In this document: positions 24,676 to 33,464 of the stretch, one piece after another
Position numbering within the stretch: the stretch's first letter is position 1
Layout of the letters: the number at the start of each line of letters is the position of its first letter
Assembly: GCA_024635925.1 (NCBI GenBank)
Contig: JAGXHY010000023.1
Span: 1-34,627 of the forward strand
Length of the DNA: 34,627 nt
From: Bacillota bacterium
GTDB taxonomy: Bacteria > Bacillota > TC1
Reading direction: 5' to 3'
Translations under genes and position numbers: made by a program
The notes under the pieces: model-generated
The model's input: only the letters and a program-made list of their open reading frames with translations
Told to the model about the DNA's origin: nothing
Database searches by the model: none

Positions 24676-25176
24676 TTAAAACTTAATTCTTTTAACGAAC
24701 ATTCTAGAAAACCAAAGTAATAAAATACTAACAACACTAGCTTCAATAATTATCATTACTAAATAAATAATTATATTGTTATCAAGAACTCTCATCATAA
24801 TAGAATTTATATTTGTTTGAAAAACAGCATCTGTTAAAACTATACCTAAGTAAAAGAAAAAACTAACAGTTCCAGTAAGTGATAAAAAAGAACTAATTGT
24901 CTTAAATTTATTAACATGTATAATCCTTAATACAGCTGCAATAAAACAATAAACTATCACAAAAAATATTTGAATATTAAAAAATAATGCACAAAATAAA
25001 ATCACTGTACCATAAAATATTAATCTTTCTCTAAGATCATTTCTATATGAAAAAATAAATATAGTAAGAGGAACAAATAGTGCATTCAAAATATTGGTAG
25101 GTCCTTTAAAAAAAAGAAAAAAGATATAAATTAAAGTCAGGGCCAATATATTATAAACTAAATTATTAACTTTCAT
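24676..25176 (-). CDS. Small integral membrane protein of unknown function
   Basis: A 166-residue protein with about five hydrophobic helices (near 8-26, 30-45, 52-85, 95-118 and 135-160) and a basic C-terminus (RMFVKRIKF). I chose ATG at 25174-25176 because GGGGG lies 5 bases upstream. It overlaps the end of the GGDEF gene by 11 bases, which argues for coupling. A longer reading from 25236 would overlap the GGDEF gene much further without a site. Last gene of the operon. Family not recognised; it may anchor or be controlled by the neighbouring c-di-GMP protein, which is only a positional guess. Confidence 0.75.
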   Translation of the reverse strand: MKVNNLVYNILALTLIYIFFLFFKGPTNILNALFVPLTIFIFSYRNDLRERLIFYGTVILFCALFFNIQIFFVIVYCFIAAVLRIIHVNKFKTISSFLSLTGTVSFFFYLGIVLTDAVFQTNINSIMMRVLDNNIIIYLVMIIIEASVVSILLLWFSRMFVKRIKF

Positions 25177-26167
25177 GATTACCCCCAATTTTTTTAAATG
25201 AAGCCATCTTGTTTTTACCACTTTTTTTTGCTTCATACATTGCTATATCTGCATATTCGATAAGTTCATATATTTCAGTTGTATCAATTCCATAGACTGC
25301 AATTCCCCCACTAAAAGAAAAAGTTAGTTGTTTACCTTTAATCTCAAATGGTTTACTAATGATATTTTCCTTTATTATTTCCCAGTATCTCTGTTTGTAA
25401 TTTTCATCCACCTTAGTAAGGCCATAGGTAAATAAACCAAATTCATCACCGGCTATTCTCAAGTGTATTGTATTTTCGATTGGTAAAGACCTTAGTCTAT
25501 TAGCAAATTCTATCAAATATTCATCACCAACACTATGTCCATAAGTATCATTAATATTCTTGAAGTCATCAATATCTATAAACATAAAAACACCAAATTT
25601 ATCAGGATTATCCTCAATCATTTGGGCTATTTCATCTCTGTATTGATACTTACTAACTAATCCAGTTAAGGCATCTTTTACCAACCTATTGTTCAAAACT
25701 AAATTCATTTTTTTTAATTGACTATTTTTCTTCGCAAGTTGTCTTTCCGCAACAACTAACTTACTGTTCAGTGTTTGTATTTTTTCAAAGTTATATCTTA
25801 TAGATTCTGTTGTTAAAAATTTATCTTGTTCACAATCTTCTTTAAAAGTTATCATAAAGCGCTTAATAATTTTTATAAATTCCGGTGAAAGGCTTTTAAA
25901 ATCACTACATCCAAAAATCAAAATCTTTGAATTATTCCTTTTAGAAAAAAAAGTTTGTAGTTTATCATAATCAATAAAATGATATTCATGTTTAGAAATA
26001 TGAATATCATTAACAGTCTCTTTCAAATAATCTTCTAGCAAAGATATTTCTTCTTCAATTATTAATGATTTTAGATTCTTATTTTCCTGCATTACAAGAT
26101 AAACAGGATCGCTCCATTTTACCTCCAATATATTATACTCATCATCAAGAATAGCTAGAAAACTCAT
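25166..26167 (-). CDS. Soluble GGDEF domain protein, probable diguanylate cyclase
   Basis: A 333-residue protein. Residues 1-115 form an alpha/beta region that I do not recognise. A coiled coil (about 120-160) leads into a GGDEF domain (about 163-328) with FIDIDDFKNINDTYG (196-210). The catalytic motif reads AGDEF (239-243), a variant found in active cyclases. No RxxD inhibitory site precedes it. The start is ATG at 26167 with GGAGA 7 bases upstream, only 2 bases after the stop of the B12-binding protein, so the two are translationally coupled. Position suggests that the B12-binding protein controls this enzyme, directly or through its unrecognised N-terminal region. Confidence 0.9.
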   Translation of the reverse strand: MSFLAILDDEYNILEVKWSDPVYLVMQENKNLKSLIIEEEISLLEDYLKETVNDIHISKHEYHFIDYDKLQTFFSKRNNSKILIFGCSDFKSLSPEFIKIIKRFMITFKEDCEQDKFLTTESIRYNFEKIQTLNSKLVVAERQLAKKNSQLKKMNLVLNNRLVKDALTGLVSKYQYRDEIAQMIEDNPDKFGVFMFIDIDDFKNINDTYGHSVGDEYLIEFANRLRSLPIENTIHLRIAGDEFGLFTYGLTKVDENYKQRYWEIIKENIISKPFEIKGKQLTFSFSGGIAVYGIDTTEIYELIEYADIAMYEAKKSGKNKMASFKKIGGNHES

Positions 26168-26169
26168 AT

Positions 26170-27246
26170 CTATTTCTCCATTTTTTCAAGTATATTTGTT
26201 TCTGCCCACTTTACTAATTCTAAGGCATTATCTGTTGATATATCAACTACCCATTTTTCCCATAATTTATCTGTTGAAAGAAAACCTCTTCCACCTACAG
26301 CAATTTTAGCAGATATATTTTTTTCTTTTATTAAATTTACAAGCTCATGGCAGATTACTAGCTGTTGAGGCATGGTAACTGACAAAGCAATAAGGTCTGG
26401 CTTGTTTTCTTCAATTGCTTTTAAGACAAATTGGTTTGGAACTGCTGCGCCTAAATAAATACTATCCCATCCATGAAATTCAAAAATATCAGAAATCATC
26501 CTGGCTCCCATTTCATGAAGTTCGCTACCTACAGTACAAATAAGTATTTTAGCATTTTTTTTAGTTGAGCTAAAAATCAAGGGATAAAATTGAGATAATA
26601 TTACTTTAGTTGTTGAGGTGCAATAATGTTCTTTGTCTACAGTAATTTCTTGTCTATGCCACAAATCACCAACTTCATTCATTACCTCTTGTAGAATATC
26701 TATATAAATTTCTTCTAATGTATATCCTATTTTAAAAAGATTTTCTATAAATTTATATGCACCATTACTATCGTTTTTTAAAAGATAATCTAGATACTTT
26801 TTGTTTACATCAACATAATTGCTTAATTCAAATTCATTTAATACATTAAATTCAATTGCTTCCTTTTTTGTTAGTTCTATTGCATTTTTTATAAATATAT
26901 CAGCTTTTTTAGCTTCTTCTTCACTTAAAACGTCAGATAATGAATCGTTTAAAATCTGATAATGCATAATCATTTGTTCTTTGATTCTATCTCTATCTAA
27001 GTCTTTCATTATGTTACATAATAATTGATAAATCCAAATAGCATAATCTCCAAATATTTTAGCATCATCAAACTGAATAGCTGTATCTAAATATCCTATA
27101 TTAATTAAAATATCATCATACATCAACTTTTTTCTATTATCATCATATTCTACATCTAATTTGGGGTCAATTTCAAATTGCCTATCATATATTTTTCTAG
27201 CTATCTTTGTAACTTTAATGCTAGGATCGCTCATTAACAAACTCAT
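26170..27246 (-). CDS. Cobalamin-binding sensor protein, CarH/LitR-like B12 domain
   Basis: A 358-residue soluble protein. Residues 1-140 are a helical region of unknown family. Residues about 145-230 form the helical cap of methionine-synthase-type B12 modules. Residues about 232-350 form the Rossmann B12-binding domain with ELHEMG (242-247, H244 the likely lower ligand), ALSVTMPQ (287-294) and VGGRGF (317-322). In the cap, W196, E206 and H207 have the same W(x9)EH spacing as the tryptophan, glutamate and histidine that position adenosylcobalamin in the photoreceptor CarH. There is no MerR DNA-binding domain and no methyltransferase domain. The protein is therefore probably a B12 or light sensor acting on a partner protein. 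It sits directly before the GGDEF gene. The start is ATG with GGAGG 7 bases upstream. Confidence 0.9.
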   Translation of the reverse strand: MSLLMSDPSIKVTKIARKIYDRQFEIDPKLDVEYDDNRKKLMYDDILINIGYLDTAIQFDDAKIFGDYAIWIYQLLCNIMKDLDRDRIKEQMIMHYQILNDSLSDVLSEEEAKKADIFIKNAIELTKKEAIEFNVLNEFELSNYVDVNKKYLDYLLKNDSNGAYKFIENLFKIGYTLEEIYIDILQEVMNEVGDLWHRQEITVDKEHYCTSTTKVILSQFYPLIFSSTKKNAKILICTVGSELHEMGARMISDIFEFHGWDSIYLGAAVPNQFVLKAIEENKPDLIALSVTMPQQLVICHELVNLIKEKNISAKIAVGGRGFLSTDKLWEKWVVDISTDNALELVKWAETNILEKMEK

Positions 27247-27297
27247 ATCAAAACCTCCAATAAAATTTATTGGTAATTAATTACTACTAAGAGCTTA

Positions 27298-28305
27298 TTA
27301 GTTTTTTGTTTCAAGCTCTATTCTTTTATTAATTGTATATTTTAAATCAGTTACCTTGAATAAATCATATAATTTTTTATTAGTATAAGCCAATTTGATT
27401 GTATGTATATTTTTTGATTCTGATGCTTTTTTTAATATTTCATCCCAGGATTCTTCCACTTTTGTATTTTGTTTTGTTATGTCTAAGTCTGTTTGTGATA
27501 AAAGATGAGTTAGGGCTGTAGTTGTTAAAATATCTAAAGCAACTTTATAGTCTTCAAAATAATTTTTCAAGGTTATTACTGCCTGTAGTCCTGTTATGCA
27601 ATGAAGCATAACTATACTATTACTGTTATAGAAAGCTGGCATTAACATTTCCAATATACCTTTTACCTTATCTTCTTCGTTCCCTTCAATAATAAAACCT
27701 TGTTTTAAGTAATTTTCATTAGAATATAATTTCTTTAACTTTTGTCCAAGACTTATATTAGAATTTCTAATTTCTTTAAATTCTTTATCTTCTATTAATT
27801 TTCTCATTTCAACTAATACATCTTCTTTGGAAATTTCCCTTTTAAACAAACCTCCTGCACGATAGCCGGTTATATAATATGCTAATGCTCTTTCCACTTC
27901 TGGTTTTAATTTTTTATTTATTTCATATCCTTCTATTGCATAAGAAAGTCTTATTATAGTATGGAAAAGTCCTGAAGATAAACCTAGAGGATATTTTCTT
28001 AAAGTTGATCTTACTAATTCTTCTATAGTTTCTTCCCCTATATTATTTCTTATAAAATCTAAGCAGGATTCATATAATTCCTTTTCTCCTAAACAATCTT
28101 CTATAGAATTAACCTTTTCATAATTTTCTTTAACTTTATCTATACTATAATTATTTAAATAATACTCCACAAAAGTCTCAACTTTATTTATATCATTTGT
28201 GATACTAAAAAGAGCATATTTAACCATAGGTAGGTGATTTATAAAACCTCCCATATATGGAGAGTTATTTTCTGCATCTTTATTTATTAATTGTTCTATA
28301 TTCAT
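27298..28305 (-). CDS. Questin-oxidase-like (DUF4243) family protein
   Basis: A 335-residue, mostly helical protein. Its conserved-looking stretches fit the questin oxidase-like family (DUF4243) as I remember it: NHLPMVKYAL (23-32), GLFHTIIRLSYAIEGYE (112-128, with H115), ALAYYITGYRAGG (140-152) and HCITGLQA (235-242). Fungal members open a ring of the anthraquinone questin by a Baeyer-Villiger type oxidation. The bacterial members' role is unknown, and an oxygenase would be odd in an anaerobe, so the reaction here may differ. The start is ATG with AAGGTG 5 bases upstream. First gene of the operon with the B12-binding sensor (51 bases later), GGDEF protein and membrane protein. Confidence 0.65.
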   Translation of the reverse strand: MNIEQLINKDAENNSPYMGGFINHLPMVKYALFSITNDINKVETFVEYYLNNYSIDKVKENYEKVNSIEDCLGEKELYESCLDFIRNNIGEETIEELVRSTLRKYPLGLSSGLFHTIIRLSYAIEGYEINKKLKPEVERALAYYITGYRAGGLFKREISKEDVLVEMRKLIEDKEFKEIRNSNISLGQKLKKLYSNENYLKQGFIIEGNEEDKVKGILEMLMPAFYNSNSIVMLHCITGLQAVITLKNYFEDYKVALDILTTTALTHLLSQTDLDITKQNTKVEESWDEILKKASESKNIHTIKLAYTNKKLYDLFKVTDLKYTINKRIELETKN

Positions 28306-28394
28306 TTTATCACCTTCTCAACTTATTTAAGGGCCATATTATATCTTCAAATATATCTTTAAGCTTTTTGCTAAAATATATTTATTATACTCAC

Positions 28395-28423
28395 ATTATA
28401 GATAATTAAAAAATAGAATTCAA
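28395..28423 (-). promoter_or_regulatory. Sigma-A promoter of the questin-oxidase-like/B12/GGDEF operon
   Basis: On the minus strand TTGAAT (28418-28423), a 17-base spacer, then a perfect TATAAT (28395-28400). Transcription would start near 28388, about 80 bases before the first gene. Confidence 0.75.
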
Positions 28424-28471
28424 TGATTTATGTATCTTATCATCATTTATGCTATAACCTACACCAATTCT

Positions 28472-28813
28472 TTATTCCCAACTCTTCCAAATATCTGGTA
28501 CATAGCCTATTGTTGCTTTTTTCCCATTTCGAACTACAGGTATCTTAATTAACCTTTGGTTCTCTAGGATTTTTTCTTCTAAGTCTTCTTCTCTAAGGTA
28601 TTTAACCAGTGCTAATAAGTCCTTATCTTTGCAGTTCTGGTCTATTAGGTTTTCATACCCGCCAACTGCTTGTTTTATACTGAGCAGTTCTCCTTTGCTC
28701 ATTCCTTTTTCTTTAATATTTATGAGTTGATATTTTATTCCACGTTCTTTAAAGTATCTTTCTGCTTTCTTTGTATCGAAGCATTTAGGCTTTCCGAATA
28801 TTTGTATATTCAA
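28472..28813 (-). CDS. ArsC/Spx-family thioredoxin-fold protein
   Basis: A 113-residue protein, typical of the arsenate reductase-like (ArsC/Spx/YffB) family. It opens with a beta strand and the cysteine loop FGKPKCFDTKKAERYF (C11), and near the C-terminus has IPVVRNGKKATIGY, matching the family's conserved strand-turn. A second cysteine of a CxxC pair is absent. It lacks obvious marks that would separate an arsenate reductase from a regulator or a glutathionylated-type protein. The start is TTG at 28811-28813, with GGAGG 7 bases upstream; no ATG fits. It lies 45 bases after the RsmH-like gene and may be the last gene of that operon. Confidence 0.85.
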   Translation of the reverse strand: MNIQIFGKPKCFDTKKAERYFKERGIKYQLINIKEKGMSKGELLSIKQAVGGYENLIDQNCKDKDLLALVKYLREEDLEEKILENQRLIKIPVVRNGKKATIGYVPDIWKSWE

Positions 28814-28858
28814 AGTATATCCTCCAAAATATTATTTATTTGCTATTATCTGTTCTAC

Positions 28859-29917
28859 CTATGCCTTTATTGCCCACCTTAATTTGGCTGAACGAGCACG
28901 GCTATTAGTATTACACTCTTCACCTGATGGTCGAATCGGTGAAGGTGCAATTTCCCTATAGATTCCTTCACGGTAGAAATGTTTAAAAGATTTTTTAACA
29001 AGCCTATCCTCACCAGAATGGAAGGATAGGATAGCTACACGACCGCCTGGAGCAAGTACATCTGGTAGTTTTTCCAAAAATTCGTACAAGACTTCAAGCT
29101 CGCTGTTGACGTCGATTCGCAGTGCCTGAAAACATCGCTGACAAGATTTCTTGATTTCTTCTTTTCCTGTTTTTTGAGGAATGAAATTTAGTGCATCTGT
29201 AATAATCTGTTTTAGTAAAGTTGTTGATGATATTTCTATTCCTTCCCTTGTTGCAGTAATAATTCCACGAGCAATTACCTCAGCATGAGGTTCATCTGAG
29301 TTTTCAATAAACATACCTTCCATTTCTTCTTGACTCATAGTTTTCAGACGTTCTGCCGCAGAAATTCCTTTTTGGGGATTGAGTCGTAAATCTAGTGGCC
29401 CTTCTGTCTTGAAAGAAAATCCTCTTTCAGGATTGTCAATCTGCATGGAAGATACTCCAAGATCTGCTAGAATAAAATTCAAAGGTCCTGAATCTAAGGA
29501 GATTATGTCTATATCAGAGAAATTCATCTGCCTAATTGATAGTATTTCCGGTCCAAACCCCTGACTCAATAGTCGCTCCCTAGTTAGAGGTAATTCAATA
29601 GGATCAACATCCAGTGCAAACAGATGGCCTTTAGAATCCAGACATTTCAACATTTCCAATGTATGCCCACCATAGCCTAAAGTTGCATCAAGTCCTATCT
29701 GACCGGGCTTGATTTGTAGGAATTCTAAAATTTCATTCACACATATTGGACGATGCATTCCGGCAGGTGTACTCCCTTTTTGAATGACCTTTTCGACTGT
29801 CTCAGAATATTTATCTGGATCTAGCTCTTTGTATTTTTCATTGTATGATTTTGGATGAGTTCCTTTATATCTTTTTCTTCTTTGATGTTTTGGTTCCTTA
29901 TTATCCGAATTATTCAT
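28859..29917 (-). CDS. rsmH: 16S rRNA m4C1402 methyltransferase family protein (RsmH/MraW), with N-terminal extension
   Basis: RsmH methylates N4 of C1402 in 16S rRNA. This 352-residue protein has the family marks GLDATLGYGGHTLEML (SAM site, about 74-89), LADLGVSSMQID, GPLDLRLNP, CFQALRIDVNSEL, FHSGEDRLVK and ARSAKLRW at the end. Before the usual start (MHRPI, M54) there is a basic extension of about 50 residues. FHSGEDR replaces the usual FHSLEDR and the helical insert is divergent. Canonical rsmH sits with mraZ, ftsL and murein genes; here the neighbours are a flavoprotein and an ArsC-like gene. It could therefore be a second, diverged copy. ATG 29917 has no clear ribosome binding site. Confidence 0.88.
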   Translation of the reverse strand: MNNSDNKEPKHQRRKRYKGTHPKSYNEKYKELDPDKYSETVEKVIQKGSTPAGMHRPICVNEILEFLQIKPGQIGLDATLGYGGHTLEMLKCLDSKGHLFALDVDPIELPLTRERLLSQGFGPEILSIRQMNFSDIDIISLDSGPLNFILADLGVSSMQIDNPERGFSFKTEGPLDLRLNPQKGISAAERLKTMSQEEMEGMFIENSDEPHAEVIARGIITATREGIEISSTTLLKQIITDALNFIPQKTGKEEIKKSCQRCFQALRIDVNSELEVLYEFLEKLPDVLAPGGRVAILSFHSGEDRLVKKSFKHFYREGIYREIAPSPIRPSGEECNTNSRARSAKLRWAIKA

Positions 29918-29985
29918 TTTATGTCGAAGATGCTTAGTTCAGCATTTCTTACTCCTCCTTGATTTTATTTTTCCAAAAACTAAAT

Positions 29986-31206
29986 TTATATACTCATACC
30001 TGCTAAATATCCTGTAGAATAGGCTATTTGCAGATTATATCCTCCTGTAAGAGCATCAACATCGATAACTTCTCCAGCAAAATATAAGTTTGGAATAATT
30101 TTTGACTCCATAGTAGATGGATTAATCTCTTTTGTTGAAATACCACCAGATGTAACTATCGCCTCTTTAATAGGCCTAAAACCTTTGAATTTTAATGGGA
30201 ATCCTTTTATAGTTTGAACTAAATTCATTCTTTCTTCCTTTGTTATTTGGTTAACTGTTTTTTCCGGATCGATGAGGGATGATTTAATTACCCAAGGTAT
30301 CAGTTTTTGAAGTAATAAATCATTTAGAGCATTTTTGAGTTGTTTTTTAGAGTATAGTTCAAAATCTCTTAGTATCCTATCATTTAATTTTTCTACACTT
30401 AATGCGGGCTTAAAATCTATTTTTAATTTTAAATCCTTATTTGCATGTTTATTAATCCCATTGCTAATAGACAGTACAATTGGTCCAGAAATACCAAAGT
30501 GAGTAAAGATCATTTCACCAAACTCTTCTTTAATTAATTTATTACGATAATAGGCATTTAATTGCACGTTTCTTAAGGAAACTCCTTGAAGATCTTTAAT
30601 CCATTCGTTATCAAGTTCTATAGGTACTAATGAAGGTTTTAAAGGTATAATATTATGGCCCATTCTTTTAGCAAATTGAATTCCATCCCCTGTAGAACCT
30701 GTTGCTGGATAGGAAACTCCCCCTGTTGCTATTACAACTTTATCATATTCGAATTTATCTTCTCCTATGGTTATGATAAATTTATTGTTGTTATAGACTA
30801 TATTATTAACATTTGCACTAAGCATTATTTTGACATTATTCTTGTTTAAGAATTTTTCTAAGGCTTTTATAACATCACTGGACTTGTCGCTTTGAGGAAA
30901 TACTCTATTCCCTCTTTCTATTTTTGTTTTAAGTCCCATACTCTCTAATAATTCAATTATATTTTCATTAGTAAAACTATACAGACTGCTATATAGGAAG
31001 TTTTTATTTGTATTAATGTAATCAAATAGTTCTTCAATTGGAGCTGCATTAGTTATGTTACATCTTCCTTTACCAGTAATAAATAGTTTTTTACCTATTT
31101 TTTCGTTCTTTTCTATAAGAACCACATCTTTTCCTCTAGAACCGATTGTCCCAGCGGCTATAATACCAGCAGGTCCTCCACCTATTACAGCTATTTTTTC
31201 ACTCAT
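29986..31206 (-). CDS. HI0933/BaiN-type FAD-dependent oxidoreductase
   Basis: A 406-residue flavoprotein. The FAD-binding GGGPAG lies at 9-14. The family signature KKLFITGKGRCNITN follows at about 39-53, with VFPQSDKSSDV after it. The C-terminal FAD contact is AGEVIDVDALTGGYNLQIA. In gut Clostridia a member (BaiN) reduces bile-acid intermediates, but most members are unassigned, so I give no substrate. I chose ATG at 31204-31206, with AAGGG 5 bases upstream. A longer frame runs back into the upstream permease gene and adds nothing conserved. It starts 13 bases after the permease stop, which suggests one operon. Confidence 0.9.
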   Translation of the reverse strand: MSEKIAVIGGGPAGIIAAGTIGSRGKDVVLIEKNEKIGKKLFITGKGRCNITNAAPIEELFDYINTNKNFLYSSLYSFTNENIIELLESMGLKTKIERGNRVFPQSDKSSDVIKALEKFLNKNNVKIMLSANVNNIVYNNNKFIITIGEDKFEYDKVVIATGGVSYPATGSTGDGIQFAKRMGHNIIPLKPSLVPIELDNEWIKDLQGVSLRNVQLNAYYRNKLIKEEFGEMIFTHFGISGPIVLSISNGINKHANKDLKLKIDFKPALSVEKLNDRILRDFELYSKKQLKNALNDLLLQKLIPWVIKSSLIDPEKTVNQITKEERMNLVQTIKGFPLKFKGFRPIKEAIVTSGGISTKEINPSTMESKIIPNLYFAGEVIDVDALTGGYNLQIAYSTGYLAGMSI

Positions 31207-31219
31207 AGTATCCCTTTCC

Positions 31220-32533
31220 TTATTCTTTACTTTCAATACTTTTTGTTTTCTTATATAAAAACCACTTCTCACCAGCAAAGATCAATACCAACATTACACC
31301 AGACAAAATAACAACAAAAATATCAGAAGATACTTTTATCCAAAGAAATGCTCCTAAGATAATTATATCAAATAACAAGGCAGTACTGACAATAACAGGA
31401 TTTGCTTTCACATCTTTTCTTATCCTAGTTAAGACTCCCCAGTGAACAACTATATCCATAACAATATAGAAGATTGCGCCCAATGAGGCAATCCGAGTCA
31501 GATCGAAAAATATGGTTAAAACAATGGCAATTACTATAGTATAAACTAACATGTGCTTTTGAATAGTACCTGACATGCCAAAATGGCTGTGAGGAATGAG
31601 CTTCATATCAGTCAACATTGCTGACATTCGAGAAACAGCAAAAACATTAGCAATAACTCCTGAAACAGTTGCTATAATGGCAATACCTACTGTAAACCAA
31701 AGTCCATATCTGCCAAATGCAGGACGGGCTGCTTCAGCAAGTGAATAATCCTTAGCTTTAATGATACTAGACACAGAAAGGTTTGCAGCTGTCGCAAAAG
31801 CGACTAATAAATATACTATGGTACAAATGGAAATAGAAATAATGATGGCTCTGCCAATATTTTTATGAGGATTCTTTACCTCTCCACCACTATTAGTAAT
31901 GGTGGTAAAACCTGCAAAGGCAAGTGTTGTGAGAGCAAAAGCTCCTAAATAACTTGCGATGCTTAGTTCTCCTGATACTTCAGTAGGTATTGCAGATTGA
32001 AATGAAAATCCAGATACCCATAGTCCACCTAAAGCAAAAATTGCAATTCCCCCTACTTTTAAAATAGCCATAATTAAGGCTGTTCTTTGAACGGTCTTAT
32101 TTCCTGCAATATTGATTAGGAAGGTGGCAACTAATAATAAAACCCCTAATAAGGGAATCCAGAAACTTCCTGTGTTGCTGTCAAAAAGCTGCATTGTATA
32201 GCTACCAAAAGTACGAGCTACCATGCTTTGATTTATGATCATGGCAAATATCATTAATAAGGCTGACCCTACAGCAATGGGGGTTTTACCATAAGCTTTT
32301 ATTAGAATCATGGCAATCCCTCCTGAAGAAGGATAGGCATTAGATACTTTAATATAGGAATATGAACTAAAACTAATTAAAATTGCTCCAACCAAGAATA
32401 TGAAAGGAAACCAATCACCAGAGAGCTCTGCTACCTGTCCTAATAATGCAAAGAGAGCAGCTCCAATCATAACACCTGTTCCTAAAGAAATAGCTCCTAT
32501 TAATGTTAAACTATTTTTTTTGTACTTGTCCAT
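31220..32533 (-). CDS. APC-superfamily amino acid/polyamine permease
   Basis: A 437-residue transporter with about 12 membrane helices. The first helix carries GAISLGTGVMIGAALFALLG, the pattern of the APC family's glycine-rich substrate and ion site. FAGFTTITNSGGEVKNPHKNI (about 214-234) matches the conserved region after helix six. The start is ATG with GGAGG 7 bases upstream. It is probably the first gene of a unit with the flavoprotein downstream. The substrate cannot be told from the sequence. The 181 bases upstream hold a terminator for the next operon and AT-rich DNA with no strong promoter match. Confidence 0.9.
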   Translation of the reverse strand: MDKYKKNSLTLIGAISLGTGVMIGAALFALLGQVAELSGDWFPFIFLVGAILISFSSYSYIKVSNAYPSSGGIAMILIKAYGKTPIAVGSALLMIFAMIINQSMVARTFGSYTMQLFDSNTGSFWIPLLGVLLLVATFLINIAGNKTVQRTALIMAILKVGGIAIFALGGLWVSGFSFQSAIPTEVSGELSIASYLGAFALTTLAFAGFTTITNSGGEVKNPHKNIGRAIIISISICTIVYLLVAFATAANLSVSSIIKAKDYSLAEAARPAFGRYGLWFTVGIAIIATVSGVIANVFAVSRMSAMLTDMKLIPHSHFGMSGTIQKHMLVYTIVIAIVLTIFFDLTRIASLGAIFYIVMDIVVHWGVLTRIRKDVKANPVIVSTALLFDIIILGAFLWIKVSSDIFVVILSGVMLVLIFAGEKWFLYKKTKSIESKE

Positions 32534-32660
32534 TTTAAATCCTCCAAAAGAAATGCTATAGTCAATAAGTTTTTAAAAGACATAATCTATACGCTAATTT
32601 TACATTAATTTATTAAATAATACTATTCGTTGGTTAAGTAACTCTAATATTTTATCTAGT

Positions 32661-32698
32661 AAAAAGCAGGCCTACTTATTTAGCAGGCCTGCTTTTTT
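32661..32698 (-). terminator. Intrinsic terminator of the thiamine-precursor ABC operon
   Basis: A perfect 13-bp stem (32661-32673 with 32685-32697) contains GCAGGCCT and is flanked by A and T runs. It lies 17 bases past the stop of the ATPase gene. It is near-symmetric, so it could work on either strand. Confidence 0.9.
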
Positions 32699-32714
32699 AT
32701 ATTTTTAATTTAAT

Positions 32715-33446
32715 CTAAAGTGAACTAATGATTTCTTGTTTAATTTCCATATACTTTTGGGAATAAAAGAAAGAATTATCCTTCAATATATCTTTTAAAG
32801 ATATTTCCTTAGAAATTTTTCCAGGGTACCCACTTAAAATATATATACGATCCGACAAGTAAATTGCTTCATCTATATCGTGTGTAATGAATAAGGTAGT
32901 AGCTTTTATTTCATTAATAATATCCATAAAACACCTATGCATAGCCTGTTTAGTCAGAGTATCTAAGGCGCTAAATGGTTCATCCAAAAGGATTAAATCA
33001 TTAGAAAAAAGATATGTCCTGAGGAGTGCAGCTCTTTGCCTCATACCTCCAGACAACTGGCAAGGGTACTTATCAAATGTATCATCAAGCCCAAATATAG
33101 GAAAATATGACTTTGCCTTTTGTTTTGCTTTCCATTTTTTTTCACCACTAATTATCAAGGGTAGTGCCACATTATCTAAAATTGTCTTATGCTCCAACAA
33201 CAAGTCATCCTGTTGCATATAGCTAAGCTTACCAAGTTGATTTGTAATATCCACATTTTTTAATGATACTATTCCTTTATCAGGACTCAAAAATCCTGCC
33301 AAGATATTAAAAATTGTTGTCTTGCCTATACCACTTATTCCTAACAGACTTACACATTCCCCTTCATTCAAGGTTATTGAAATATTTTCGATAACCTTTT
33401 TTTCTTGAAAGCTCTTAGTAATGTTTTGTGCTGAAAAATAGCTCAT
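32715..33446 (-). CDS. thiZ: ABC transporter ATPase, ThiZ-like (SsuB/TauB type)
   Basis: The 243-residue ATPase of an importer. Walker A is GISGIGKT (36-43), the Q-loop is near Q78/Q79, the signature is LSGGMRQ (131-137), Walker B is LILLDEP (151-157) and the H-loop is H189. It belongs to the nitrate/sulfonate/taurine-type ATPases, which also include ThiZ. The choice of ThiZ rests on the neighbouring binding protein and is therefore indirect. The start is ATG with CTGGAG 6 bases upstream, 18 bases after the binding-protein stop. It is the last gene of its operon. Confidence 0.85.
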   Translation of the reverse strand: MSYFSAQNITKSFQEKKVIENISITLNEGECVSLLGISGIGKTTIFNILAGFLSPDKGIVSLKNVDITNQLGKLSYMQQDDLLLEHKTILDNVALPLIISGEKKWKAKQKAKSYFPIFGLDDTFDKYPCQLSGGMRQRAALLRTYLFSNDLILLDEPFSALDTLTKQAMHRCFMDIINEIKATTLFITHDIDEAIYLSDRIYILSGYPGKISKEISLKDILKDNSFFYSQKYMEIKQEIISSL

Positions 33447-33464
33447 AATAATCTCCAGTTGTCT

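Noticed and set aside
25177-25236. A longer start for the small membrane protein
   Set aside because: The extra 20 residues lie inside the GGDEF gene and have no ribosome binding site, whereas the ATG at 25176 does.
28306-28471. A terminator after the ArsC-like gene
   Set aside because: The repeats there (CATAAATGAT and CATAAATCAT) are in direct rather than inverted orientation and do not form a hairpin.
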